DNA of 64,000 nt from Brachyhypopomus gauderio (lineage: Eukaryota > Chordata > Actinopteri > Gymnotiformes > Hypopomidae): positions 13,176,858-13,240,857 of the forward strand of contig NC_135218.1 in NCBI RefSeq assembly GCF_052324685.1. The letters are read 5' to 3'. Within the stretch, counting starts at the first letter, position 1. Each line of letters starts with the position of its first letter. The notes under the pieces were generated by a model that searched no databases, was not told where the DNA came from, and saw only the letters and a program-made list of their open reading frames with translations. Positions 1 to 12,638 of this stretch are shown here, in pieces. A program made the position numbers and the translations under genes.

Positions 1-1989
1 TACATTTGAATGTTGCAGTTTGTGCCTTTTCACCTCATTGTCCATATTTTATGGACCTTACCGTTACTTTTGTTAGCAATGTGTATGCTGTGATTCTTGA
101 GGGGGGGAGGGGTGGGGTGGACTATGCAAAATTGAAGCTGGAAAGATCAATCGAACATGAGTCAGAAGAGCGGCTCCTCCCAGCATGCTCTTTGGTGTAA
201 GAGCGGCTCCTCCCAGCATGCTCTCTGGTGTACGAATCAGCCTGGTTTTGTGCATGTGCTTGTCTGTAAAGCTCTGTACTGTTTCTGGTGGGCTAACTCC
301 CACTAGTGGCCAGCTGCCATCACTTCAAAGAATGCGTTAAAACAGGTTCTCTCCTCCCTGTTCCTTTTGCTGGTCCTAGCTCATCCCTAGCTGGAGATTA
401 TCAATCTAGATTTTAACCTTAAAGTACCGGTAATTGTTTTTCTACATAAACCAAATGTGTGTGTGCACTGAAGACCTAGCATATGCTTATGCTTTTTGTT
501 TTTCTACTTGCTTTTGAAATTTATAAAAAGTGAAGGTGTTCATGATTGGTGACTGCTGAAGCTGTTGGGAGTGAGAGTGTCCCAGTCGACAATGTGACAG
601 AGCAGACCTGCACCTCCTCTAAACACAGGACGACTATGGCCCTGCTCTAGATACAGCAGGCTGCTGTGGACCTGATCTACTCAGCACTGTGACACTAACT
701 CCCTCTGGAGTGCTGGAGTTGAGGGCTCATTTCATGCACAAGCTATTGACATATTGCCAGTGTTCGGGCATTACAGTACTACAGCGAAGGGGTCAATCTA
801 AATGCCCTTCTGTATTTGTTACTGATGTAGTGAATCATTTTGATTGATCTTAACACCCTCTGTATGGCTTCCAGTGAAGCAGATGTGTTCATAGAGCCCC
901 GGTGCTTTGATGAACAACCCATCTCGTCTGTCATGAGAGTAGGTAGGCCCACAGTGCTTCTAACGCTTTTAGCTGCTTTGAATGACCTTTATTATACGTG
1001 TTGTCTCTTGCTCTCTAATCCAAAGGTGTAGAGGTCGCTTCCTAACTGGTTCATATGGGTAAAGGGGATTATGTGTAGTAATTTCCCTGAAGTCTTTATT
1101 TATAGAAGTACGCCTGATGGCAACATTTCCTAGAACAAAATCAACAAGTCCGTGTACAATGACCAGCATATTTAATAAAGACTTATTTTGCTGTAAATTC
1201 CTTTTGAAAGATTGGGATTCTCTATACAGAAACAGGCTTTATAACAGTTTTGCTATGAAAGGGATGGTTAAATTTGGGTCATTTTAAACCTTCTAGTTTT
1301 TGATACTGATCAAGTAGGCTGGTGTTGACTTGAAGCACTTACGATGCTGATGTTTTAACACTCCTTAATGCCCTGAGACATTTTAAGGTGAGTTATATTC
1401 GAGACAGATGACCAGTCACACATTCAACATATGCAGCATTCTAAAAATCAGTCCAGAAGAACTTTGCTTGTAGATCTTGCATCATGTTTTCCATGTCATG
1501 ATGTGTTTTAGGTGTATTTTCAGCAGATTACACATAGCTTCACATGCCACGTCGGGATCTGTTAGAAGAACACACGCTGTCAGTAAAGACCTCACACATT
1601 TGTGTTAAATAGCCTAAATAACACATGCATGACCTCTATATCCTCAATTGTCCTAAGAAGAATGACCCTCAATCGTGCCTCTCGAGTCTGAAGATCCAGG
1701 TAGGTCATAGTAATTGCTACCATAGTGTATCTTGTGTAAGTTGAGGTGTGGCATGGTTAAGTAAATGGTCCAGGGTCATGATGCTGTGTGGTAAATCACT
1801 CCCATCATCACCTGAATGTCTTGTTCTTCGTGAAAAACCTCTCTCTTCTCCAGGGAGGTACATCTGTATTAGAACATAAAGGAAGTCGTAAGTGCTGCAG
1901 TTTTATAACCTCACCACTAGATGTCAAGTTTTTTTTTTTTTTTTTTTATCCCAACTGTCTTGCACACACAGAGACCGACCCCAACTCAC
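1..1989. other. Intergenic / 3' flank of tac3b, no gene recognised
   Basis: No open reading frame here resembles a protein I know. A direct duplication of a short segment (sharing gagcggctcctcccagcatg) sits at 169-229. An AATAAA on the plus strand near 1173 could end a plus-strand transcript entering from the left, but nothing else supports that. A poly-T run lies at about 1929-1947. The last exon and 3'UTR of the minus-strand tachykinin gene should lie in about 1700-1890, but I could not fix its reading frame. Confidence 0.5.
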
Positions 1990-3275
1990 CAGAATCTGAG
2001 CTTCGCCGACCTAACAGTCCAACAAAGATATCATCTATATCCCAATTCCCTACAGTAGAGGAGAGAACCAAGGTTTTAAACAGCTCCTGTTTCAGCCATT
2101 CATCAACACAATTAAAACACTTATGACATTACAACATGAGAAGCAAACACTTACGTCTAATTGGGCGGACAACATCTGTGCCTGTAAAAGAAACAATCAC
2201 ACTGCAAAATCACTGAAAGGTAACAGGAGAAGCTTACCATAGGTCACCTGATGGGTAACCGTGAGAAATGTGTTCAACAACTTTTACGCTCTGGGCTTCT
2301 AGGAAAGTCCACAATTCTTTTCTCCAGCAACTGTAAGCTCAGTGGTGGTTTGTTTCCATGCCTGCCTCACCTGTACTCCTCCTCCCCATTAGGCCAACGA
2401 AGCTGTCATAATCGACGTCGTCATCCTGCCTCATGTCCCGGCTAGACAGGACCCCGCCGATGTCCTGTGATCGACAAATACACGCAGAGAGGCAGTTCAA
2501 TCTGATCAATCCAGCCACATCCCCCACAGAACACACAAGTTCCATAAGTTAAGGCCGATGCTTAGTATAAAAACTGTATTTTGTACTAAGTGTATTACTG
2601 AGTGCTGTATTAGGTCAAAAATGTGAAATATGAGTCTACTGTCTGTGCCTGAATGATGAAATTAGATATGACTACAAAAGTGAGGAGCAATAATATAGTG
2701 TACATTTATTTCAGTATTTCAAAGTGAATTATATTTTGCTCTATTATATTTTGCTCTATTCTTTTAATTTCAAACATATTTTTTACTACTGAATGTATTT
2801 TCATTTTTGAGAAGAGCTGATCTGATTAGTTGTGCTTACCATAAACAAATGACTAAGGTAGTGAGAGGTTCCCTTCCTGTCGAATGTCTGTTAGACTGAA
2901 ACATGCTCACCTTTATTATCGTGATCCAGAACTTGCTGCCTTTTGCTACCATTACTATTTATTTTTAACTTGTATATAAAAACAAGTATGTCCATAATAA
3001 GTAAATTAATTATCCTTATAGATTTAAATAATTCCTAGAAGGTTTTTTGTTTGTTAATCATTTTTGTTTATGCATTAAAACTGAGTTAATCTTCAATTAG
3101 CCTTATAACAGATATATATATAAAAAAAATACACCAGACAAATGAACGGTTGCAGTGATGACATTAGGTCTCCTACCTGTTCAGGTACATATTCCAGCGC
3201 AGGCTTCGCGCTCCCGGGACTCGGCAGCAGGAGCAGCAATAGCCATGGTAACGCAAGACCCCAGCCGGCACCCAT
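1990..3275 (-). CDS. tac3b: Tachykinin-3 precursor (neurokinin B / neurokinin F), tac3b type; C-terminal exon unresolved
   Basis: Secreted neuropeptide precursor; the products act on NK3-type receptors, in vertebrates chiefly in hypothalamic control of reproduction. Exons seen on the minus strand: 3275-3177 (33 codons, signal peptide MGAGWGLALPWLLLLLLPSP followed by GSA), 2464-2371, 2181-2155 (27-nt exon) and 2049-1990, all with AG/GT borders and compatible phases. Exon 2464-2371 carries DYDSFVGLM-GRRS, an amidated neurokinin F. The next two exons carry DDIFVGLL-GRRS, a neurokinin B ending in Leu instead of Met. From memory, zebrafish tac3b also pairs an STG-initiated 24-residue FVGLL peptide with an NKF; here the stretch from STG to FVGLL is also 24 residues. 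Exon 1 joins the NKF exon in frame, but a small exon between them may be missed. The codons after the last GRRSSDS were not resolved. Confidence 0.85.
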
Positions 3276-3279
3276 CCTT

Positions 3280-5745
3280 GCGTTCGCCTTCGTTTTTCTC
3301 CACGCTTCTGCTCACTTCTTAATGCGTTTCACTCAATCAAATATTGTCAAACTATTATTTATTTCACATTAACCGAACAACAAAGTTGACACAGTTTAAA
3401 AGTTAAGAGGACCGTATAACCGTATAGCTTTGAACCGTGAGCAGAAGCCGAGCAATTCGACTCTTCCGACCAGAACAGGGCTTTCACTTAAAAAACTTTT
3501 TTTAAAGTGTACAGACAAAATAAAATGTGAACTTAATCTTCTTTGTCGGGTCCCACTGAAGATAAAAAACCGAGAAGCTCCTTTGTGAGTGTTAAAAGTA
3601 TGGATTCAGCGCAGCAGACGCACGCTGCCCCTATTTGTGAGATCTGCCCACCTCGCGTGGGCGGAGTTGTTACTGTACTAAAGATGTTGATGATCTTGGA
3701 CCGAGTGACGCATCAGCCGAGCTCGGTACGTCCATAAGCTAATAACTAGCGTGACAGAAGTTTTTAATCTTTATGTGAGATTTTCTTTATATATATAGCC
3801 TACATCAGACACTGTAAGAGTTATATATAACAAATTCATTTCATCTTCAAAACGTATGCCCCTAAAATGTTTTCATATTTCATTCCTTTACACTGCTTGT
3901 TTGTACAATTCAACAAATGACAAACTGCGGCTATTAAACAGTGCGTATCAACTCAAAATTAAAGTCCAAAATGCTTGAATCAAATCAAAATTGATGCAGC
4001 GATGAAATATTCATGTTTGTACCTAGAGGACTTTTGTCTTTTAATGAATACTTTGGATCACAACAATTTCTGATTGCTCATTTTCAACTCATGAACATTG
4101 ATGAAGATAAATAGCATCTTATTGTGAAATCAACCAGTATGGTCCTAACCATAGCCACCATCTAACACCCCCCTAACAAACAATAAAACCTGCTCTATCA
4201 CATTGATCAAAATGAATAGACATATCCCAAACCATTACTTGCGAGTAAGGTTGTTCAATCAAGTACAAAACAACAAAGGAGCATTTATTGTATTCTTCTT
4301 GTTCATTTTTTTTCTAACCTAAAAACCATTTTAGGTTTTTCTTTCCTTTTTTTGGTTTGTTCTGATAAAAGAAATGTTTACTAAATAAGAGTATATGATC
4401 AATCTGATTATAATCCAAGGGTGTGACACAAATGTACATAAATTGGACTGAGGCTCTGAAGGAAATAGCCCACAACATGATGTATAGAGTATACTGGTCC
4501 CTGCAGTAGTATGCAGCATATGTGATAAAGACAAGTCATACAATGTCACATGAATGTACAGAGGTTGCACCCATCTGTTTATGTTTATATGCTATAATAT
4601 ATAATAAGAATACATTTTCATAAAAATTATAAAAACACAGAAGTAGTAGTAAGTTTTAATGTAGACATAAGCTATTGTTGGACTCGGGAACTGTGTGTGT
4701 GTGTGAGAGAGAGAGAGTTGTATGATGAGACACAGTACACTACAAAGAAACCTTTGAGAAATTACATTTTTTTATACTTCTATGTGTAAACAAATGAGGT
4801 AAATGAGAAAAAATGGCATTGATTTGCATTGCAAATTGGAATATAAAAATGATTGTGTATTCATATGTGCTCTTAATAATGATCTCACATGATAATCTTT
4901 TTTCTTACGCACAAGGGTATGCAATGTACGTCACAAACAAACGTACATCTCGCTGTCTTTCCATTCTTCTCTCTGTCTCAGGAGTCTGTAACCTAATTAA
5001 GATACAATGTGTGATATTTACACAGCCACATGCCATGATTATAATTTAATTTTCTTTTTGTCTGTTGTATTAAGCCCTGATACCTGTTTGTTGCTATATT
5101 TACAACAGTAGTGCAAGGCATTAAAAACACATATATGTTGCAATAAATAATTATTTTATCATCATTAAATCATTTATTTTAATCATTATAATTTAGCAAA
5201 AAAATAATAACAAATAACCCAAGAAGAAAATAAATTCAAATTAGCAAGAAAAATGGCACTATGACAAAGTCATTTACTAACACAGCGGCATATTAATTTC
5301 TTTATTACCTCCATATTATACACTGGCATGATTCTCAGTCACTGACACTCAGATTTCCTTTACCTAGATTTGACTAATTGCAAAATCCAGAAATATTTTC
5401 CACAACATTGCTACTCTTCAGTGTCTAAGTAGAGTTTTCTCAACAAACTCTAATGCTGGATTTTGTTAAGGTAGAAAATGCATAAATAAATAATGTGTAT
5501 CAGTGGCAGGGCTCTGCCATCAGCAGAATAAATAGAGTTCTTTTTTTCTACACGTCTGTGCTAGATCATTAGACAAATTAGGTCAAAAAATGATTTATTA
5601 TGTAAAATATAAAGCAAAAAGTCACAGACTGATGAATTTGAAAAAGAATAATGCATGAGTAGATGTATTTATTTTCAACTAGATGTAGTTATTTTTACAT
5701 AAGTAATGTGCTGTTTGACCCTACCAGCTAGACAATGGAAAAAAG
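3280..5745. other. Upstream region of tac3b and AT-rich intergenic DNA
   Basis: About 3280-3750 is the only fairly GC-rich part and should hold the tac3b promoter (minus-strand transcription), but I see no decisive element. The rest is AT-rich with short simple repeats, such as GT/GA at about 4693-4717. I see no gene, RNA or recognisable transposon. Confidence 0.4.
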
Positions 5746-5766
5746 GTGGCAGAAATATTTAAAGAA

Positions 5767-6610
5767 CATGAGGTAAGGGCAGGTTTAGAGGTGGAGAATG
5801 TGGTAAGGACAGGTTTAGAGGTGGAGAATGTGGTAAGGACAGGTTTAGAGGTGGAGGATGTGGTAAGGACAGGTTTAGAGGTGGAGGATGTGGTAAGAGC
5901 AGGTTTAGAGGTGGAGGATGTGGTAAGGACAGGTTTAGAGGTGGAGAATGTGGTAAGGGCAGGTTTAGAGGTGGAGGATGTGGTAAGGACTGGTTTAGAG
6001 GTGGAGGATGTGGTAAGAGCAGGTTTAGAGGTGGAGGATGTGGTAAGGACAGGTTTACAGGTAGAGGATGTGGTAAGGACTGGTTTAGAGGTGGAGAATG
6101 TGGTAAGGACAGGTTTAGAGGTGGAGGATGTGGTAAGGACTGGTTTAGAGGTGGAGGATGTGGTAAGAGCAGGTTTAGAGGTGGAGGATGTGGTAAGGAC
6201 AGGTTTAGAGGTGGAGGATGTGGTAAGGACAGGTTTAGAGGTGGAGGATGTGGTAAGGACTGGTTTAGAGGTGGAGGATGTGGTAAGAGCAGGTTTAGAG
6301 GTGGAGGATGTGGTAAGGACTGGTTTAGAGGTGGAGAATGTGGTAAGGACAGGTTTAGAGGTGGAGGATGTGGTAAGGACAGGTTTAGAGGTGGAGAATG
6401 TGGTAAGGACAGGTTTAGAGGTGGAGGATGTGGTAAGGACTGGTTTAGAGGTGGAGGATGTGGTAAGAGCAGGTTTAGAGGTGGAGGATGAGGTAAGGGC
6501 AGGTTTAGAGGTAGAGGATTAAGACGGGGCAGATTTAGACGTAGAGGATGAAGACAGAGCAGATTTATATGTATGGGATGAGCTAAGGGCACATTTAGAG
6601 GTAGAGGATA
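5767..6610. repeat. Minisatellite of 30-bp units, about 27 copies
   Basis: The unit contains ggtttagaggtggaggatgt followed by ggtaaggaca, repeated in tandem with few substitutions (gaggat/gagaat, aggaca/agagca/aggact). Because 30 is a multiple of three, the array is open on both strands: a plus frame (5746-6522) reads a 10-residue repeat RTGLEVEDVV, and a minus frame (6592-5759) reads a PHPPPLNLSL-type repeat. The last three units, from about 6510, are degenerate. No signal peptide, clear splice site outside the array or non-repetitive domain goes with either frame, so I read it as non-coding. Confidence 0.9.
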
Positions 6611-7262
6611 AAGAGCAGTGATGGTTATGGGGGGAGGGAGGGGGGGTTATTTTTAGCGAATTAGGCTAAAATTTTCAGGTCGGAACCCTCCCCAAGAACA
6701 GGACACCATTGCCATCACAATTACTCTACTGTCATGGTACAGCCCGTGACCTGGCTCCTCTCTCTGGGTGTGTTTGTGTGTGTGTTTACATCTGTATATG
6801 TCTACATTCGTGTGTGTTTGTCTCTGTTATTCGTATCACCTGTCACTTGTCTTTTTAACATAAAAAATGCTTATTGATGCAGTACAGAAAATTTGGATTG
6901 TTGCAAAAATGATATACAAATAATAGCAGAGTTTTGATCTTTTAGAAGTTGTATGTTTTATTTTGGTCATGGTATAAAAGGATTTGCAAAATGTGAGGAA
7001 GGCATTTTAGAACAAGCAAATATGAGTTAAAAACACAATTGCATGAATTTATCTTCCTTATCATGAATGTGAGCTCAGTCTCCCATAATGGGTTTAACAT
7101 GCCGCTTGATCGTGTTTGGCTTCTGTGGGATTTACAAATAACACCGTGTTCAGAGACCCTAAGAACATTAGTCCTTGATTAGACAGATTTATCTAATTGC
7201 TGCAGATGCCTCTGGAAGTTCTGTTTTGCAGCAGTGTGGGAAGGTCCCAGAGACACTTAGTA
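6611..7262. other. Intergenic, nothing recognised
   Basis: Contains a short G run at about 6630-6646 and weak GT-rich stretches. I see no coding, RNA or transposon signature. Confidence 0.4.
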
Positions 7263-7447
7263 AGTTCACACTTCCAGAGTACATCTCTGTGCTGTAGGTA
7301 GTTCACACTTCCAGAGTACATCTCTGTGCTGTAGGTAGTTCACACTTCCAGAGTACATCTCTGTGCTGTAGGTAGTTCACACTTCCAGAGTACATCTCTG
7401 TGCTGTAGGTAGTTCACACTTCCAGAGTACATCTCTGTGCTGTAGGT
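7263..7447. repeat. Tandem repeat, 37-bp unit, five copies
   Basis: Five nearly identical copies of a 37-bp unit containing agttcacacttccagagtac and atctctgtgctgtaggt. The near identity suggests recent expansion. Confidence 0.9.
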
Positions 7448-7669
7448 GCTTTCATAGAGTGTTTCTTCTGCAATCAGAAGCTGAGTATTGGGATTCGGAA
7501 AATATTACATATATTGCACACTGTAGATTAGATTGCAAAAACAAAATTGTAGTTTAATAAATATTTTTTTTTCCCTGAAACACAGTATTTGATAACACAG
7601 CTGTGTAAATACCATCTGAGTCCGTCCCACGGAGACAACCCACTGGAACTGTGATTGTGAGAGATCAGT

Positions 7670-7671
<2 letters not shown>

Positions 7672-7752
<81 letters not shown>
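7672..7752. repeat. (GT)n microsatellite, about 40 repeats
   Basis: Pure dinucleotide tract in intergenic DNA. A (CT)n tract follows at about 7907-7949. Confidence 0.95.
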
Positions 7753-7753
<1 letters not shown>

Positions 7754-7903
7754 CAAGCAAGCGTGAGGCATAAGGACAGCAGGGGGAATACTCCCACTCT
7801 ACTAAGATAGATGACAAAGTCTTCTTTCAGCGGTAATGGTTCTTACAGTTCTTCTATTGCTCATAAACACACACATGTACAAACATCAAACGCCCAGAGA
7901 TAA

Positions 7904-7945
<42 letters not shown>

Positions 7946-7952
7946 CTCCTGA

Positions 7953-9055
7953 AACCATTCTTATACCTCCACTAAGTCATCCAGCAACAGAAGTAAAATA
8001 CTGCTAATAGTGTCTGTGCTTGACAGCTGACTCACATTTTCTATATCTCCTAATGGTCGTCCATCTTCAGTGTTATTTCAGTATTTCAGTGCATGGCATT
8101 TAAGCCATGGAGGAGGCCCGCATCATTGTTCTGTCATGAAAACTGTGGCGTCTTCAATATGGATTGTTGCCTTGTATGACGTGGCCATTGGCAGTTTATG
8201 AAATTGCTATTACACAAGTATAAAAATTATGAAAAAGGTCAGAAGGAAATTTGCCTTGCTGTCTAAGTGATGTGGCTTGGTTTAGAAAAGCAATGCTAGA
8301 GTTGCCAGAGAAGCTCAGAAAAACCGTGTGTGGCTGAGGTGATGGTGATGGAAGACATTCAACAAGGCTGAGAGCTGGGAGAGGAAGGTAGGCGTACACC
8401 AGCAGCCACTCCAGAGAAATAGAGTTAGTGGCTAAATAGAGATGTTGTGAAGCAAAAGGTAGGCTTGTGAGACTTATGGGTAATGAACCCAGGTCACATG
8501 ACATGTATCACTGGAACCACATATGATTCCTTTCCAACACCCCCAAACCTCAATGTGTATGTGAAGATATGTGTTGGTATCAGAGTGCTGGAGTTGATAT
8601 TTTGAGGCACATTTGATCAGATTGCAAAGCTACTCTGTCCACAGGGATGTTTTATGTTGAGGCATAATTAGGTGCTTAAATCCAAAAGCATTTACGGATG
8701 TGTAACAATGCAGTGATTAAGATCGTATCAAGCCCCACTAGGGCTGTTTTCAAAATGATGGTTATATAATGCTTATAAATAATCTTAATATTTAGAGCTG
8801 GTCACTACCTGAGCAGTAGTTACGCATACAATGCCACCTCCTCTTTATGAATGATTTTGGTCTGTGCTTATGTATTGACTGGGTCAGAGCAAGTTAATGA
8901 GGAGACTGGCCACTTCCTATTCCTCCCTATATATCAAAAAGACTGCAAACACCAGAGGGCGCTCACGAGTGAGTTCTCAACACTTGGGCACGATTCTCCT
9001 TTAATATTGAAATATGTATTACACTAATAAATAGCAAAGAAAACGTAATGTTCTC
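7953..9055. other. Intergenic, nothing recognised
   Basis: Mixed-composition sequence with no supported gene. The open frames present are short and show no domain. Confidence 0.4.
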
Positions 9056-9300
9056 TACCAGTTAAAAGTTTGGACACACCTACTCTTTATTCTTTTTATA
9101 ATTATTTTCAGAAAAAAACAGGGAAGATGCCAAACCAATGAAATAACATAACAAATGTAATTATGCTCTAATATACAAATATCAACTAAGTTATCAGATT
9201 CTTTGACGTACGTAACTGTCCTATATTTTGATGACAGCTTTCCACTCTCTTGGTGTTCTGTTCTATGATGCTTCTCCATCAGTCCTGAAGACATTCAAAC
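9056..9300. mobile_element. Interspersed repeat, probably a Tc1-like transposon remnant
   Basis: Opens with ccagttaaaagtttggacac, the kind of terminal sequence found on many fish Tc1-type elements, and is related to the start of the repeat at about 34707 (gccaaaagtttggaaacacc). No transposase frame survives. Assignment rests on the terminal motif. Confidence 0.45.
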
Positions 9301-9376
9301 ATAGACATGAAGACATGCAGAGCACATGTAGAGTGAGGAATTAGAGTTCACTGAGGGTGCATTAAAACTGTGTATA

Positions 9377-9379
<3 letters not shown>

Positions 9380-9448
<69 letters not shown>

Positions 9449-9809
9449 TTTATTGAGAATGAATTTATATATAAGATACACTTTTCCCAAATTATATCTG
9501 TCTTATAAACCAATTTAAGTATAATCTGTTGCAAATGCAAATGTCGTTGCAAAAGCAAATGTATTTTGTTCTATTGAGAACCTGCATTTAGTCAGGTGAG
9601 TGGATTTTGATGTTGGTACTCACATGACTGTGTCCATCATAATGTGTGTTTTACTGAATTATGACACACTCCTGTTTTATCTTTAGCTGTGGTTACAGAC
9701 ACGAGTTCTTCTATTTGTTGACCAGGGAAGGAAACAGACGTCATGACTGGAGGGAGTTTGGCCCAGCACATGGAGTATAATCCTCTTATTAGCATGGGTT
9801 TCTCATGGG

Positions 9810-9891
<82 letters not shown>

Positions 9892-10010
9892 CGAGCACCA
9901 GCAGGTACTCTTAATCAACCCATGATGTGTCCTTTTCTGTTGTCTTTCTCACCATAATGGATCACTGTGTGCTTGTGTTCTCACATGTGTGCCTCATGTT
10001 TGTCAGAGTG

Positions 10011-10091
<81 letters not shown>
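9380..10091. repeat. Cluster of three long microsatellites: (GT)n, (CA)n, (GT)n
   Basis: (GT)n at 9380-9444, (CA)n at 9811-9891 and (GT)n at 10016-10091. The central CA tract is complementary to both flanking GT tracts, so the block could fold as alternative hairpins. The DNA between the tracts is unremarkable. Confidence 0.9.
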
Positions 10092-10094
<3 letters not shown>

Positions 10095-12590
10095 TGAGTT
10101 TATCACACTTTTCAGTACTTCTCTTGGCACCTCCAGCCCAGTCTCAACAGACATTCATCACCATGACGATGATTAGGACAAAGTTCTCTTTTTCTCCCTG
10201 GCTAAGTTCAACCATCCAGCAGCACTGGCTGTTATAAGGTCAGCTGACTGAGTGAAATGTATCTGTTAGCACACAACAGCCCCAGTAAGTCATGAAGTGT
10301 GTGTTCAAGGTACTAGAGGTCAGGTCACTTAAAAAACATCATAAAGGGCATGACATGATGGCTGTGATCTCTCTAGAGCTGCATTCATGTCTGTAAATGT
10401 GTGAATATGTTTTGCCTGGCTCAGTCTTGTCCTGTTGTGCCTCTATTTTCAGTGTGTAAGTTCTTTTAATTTAGTCCCGTAAAAACTAATTCATGAATAG
10501 GAGTTTACTATAAATCTGTGTTTATGTTCCACAAGGTAAACTGTGAGTTCAGTCTTTATATACTGCATTATCCTCATCTCTAATAGTTAAGACCTATTAT
10601 TCCCCTAAGCATGGAGTCTCTACATGACATGAATTACTTGAATGGTTTATTGAGACGTGTCCTATTGAAGTAACAGAATCAAATGTCAACAGACTTATTA
10701 ATGTTTTGCAAATGTGCTTGTGAGCATCAGTGGGATGATATATGTCACAGTCACAGAGACTGTCGCACATGGGATGACTCTGTGTAATCATTTGAATATT
10801 ATTTTCATTTTACAGTGGGAAGAAAAACAATTCATGGCGAAATTCACACTTCTCATTTCCTGTGCTCCAGCACCCCCTGGTAGCTGCTGTTACTTGCTAA
10901 ACATTATATTAATTAGATGAAGATTATTGGGACCATGTGCAGTGTTGCATCTGCCCTCCTCCCTCTGTGCTATTGGCCACGGTCTGTAGGGAGGGAACAT
11001 TTGAGCTGCTCACTCTCACTGTGCAGAGCATATGAATGAACTTTGCCCTAGTGTCAGAGAAAATGCAAGAGAAGACAAAAACAAGGGCTAAACACAAATA
11101 AAACATTTCTACCTCAGTTCATTTATCTTCAACATTTGCTCATTTGAAGAAATTTAACATATCTGCTAACGAAGGGGAGACAAGTCTGTTTCACAAAATT
11201 ACTGTACAGTTAACACCGCATGCAAAATACAATAATATTATTTCTCCTCATATGTCATGTGGAGCTAATTAGAAAAGTTTTTTTAAAAGCTCAACAGAGG
11301 CAGAAGGTGTCTCTGTCTCTCCATCCATCTCACACACATACATCCACACACCATATGTCTACACACATATACATGAACAATCAAACATTTTTTTCAGGCA
11401 TGAAAAAAATGCTGTAAACTATCTAGGTCAGAAAGAATCTATACTTCTATACTTCTTTTGCTCCAAGGGGTGAGAAGGAGAAGAGAAAAGAGAGGAAAAT
11501 AGAGGACAAGAGGATAAAAAAACAAAACGCCATTTGAAAACATGGACCCTCTCCATGTTAGCCAGCACTCCCCACTGGGGAATGGACTAAATCCAACAAG
11601 AAAGACAAAAAGAGGGAGAGAGAGAGAGATGAAAGAGAGAGAGAAAGAATGAACAAGAGAAAGAGAGAGACAAAGATACAGAGCTGGGGAGACTCATGGA
11701 GAGATAGAGTGAAAAAGAGAATCACACACTTTCATCCAAAGGAAAATAAGGTAGGACCATAAATTATTTTAATTAGACTCCATAGTGTAAAAACATTGAA
11801 AAGCATTTACAATTAAATTAAATATATTTTGGAACATGTTTCTAAAATTAATTTAGGCAATACCTTTCATATTTGGTTAAAACCTAGTCAAGCAATATCT
11901 AGTTGAATTTGAAAATCAATACTCTGAATTCATATAGTGCAGAAAAGTTTTTAATTTAAATTTGATTGCCATGATGAAAGAATTAGAGAAACACAGTAAA
12001 TGAAGAGGCACTGCTTATTATGGAAAATGTTATGGATGTAATTAACTGTCACAGTTTTAGACCTAAACAGACATTATGGTCACAGAAACACTGAAGCACT
12101 ATTACTTTGGACTTAAATATTTGCTTAAAGGTTTGTGCTTGATAGTTGTAAACACTGACCAGTAAACATGCTGGGGAAGAGACAGAGAATGTCCACATAA
12201 AGACCGACATAGTGGCAGGCACTGTGACACGCCATTGGGCACTTGTGTTTGCAGTAAATGTGATTCTCAAACAAATACAAACAAACGCATAATGAATGGT
12301 TGAACTGAATTCATGAATCACAGTCATTCGATTCATATATTAGTAGATTAATAAAAAACTGCAGAACACTGTGACTGCTTTAGCTCAAAAGATTGCCACA
12401 ATACATTCCTAATTCCTATCACAAACACTCTTAGGGGTTTCATTTAAGAGTTCAGGCAAATCACAGCAGCTTACATAATCTGAAGAATGTGTGTATGTGT
12501 GTGTGAACATACACACACATGGACTATTTGCTCATAGCCTCTTGGTGTAACATTCTAGCTGTGGCTATCACAACCCCTGTGTTTTTCTTG
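10092..12590. other. Intergenic DNA upstream of apof
   Basis: No gene recognised. A purine-rich (GA) stretch lies at about 11465-11730. Just before the apof exon, at about 12488-12520, a short GT tract is followed by its CA complement and could fold as a hairpin. The 5' non-coding exon of apof should lie somewhere here, because its coding exon begins right after a splice acceptor. Confidence 0.4.
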
Positions 12591-12638
12591 CAGCATTCTT
12601 ACTCCTGGTTCTGCCCATTTGTGCATATTGCCATAGTG

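Noticed and set aside
1780-1890. Possible last tac3b exon
   Set aside because: Acceptor at about 1880 continues the phase for only a short run before a stop (in-frame reading DVPPWRRER...); another frame reads better but does not match the phase, so I left it open.
2890-2960. Possible extra tac3b exon (rc ...ttctggatcacgataataaag|gtgagc)
   Set aside because: It has a good donor, but each acceptor gives either a stop or a phase that does not fit the next exon.
5746-6522. 258-codon open frame of GLEVEDVV repeats as a gene
   Set aside because: It exists only because the 30-bp unit is divisible by three; the opposite strand is equally open and no non-repeat domain or clear splice structure accompanies it.
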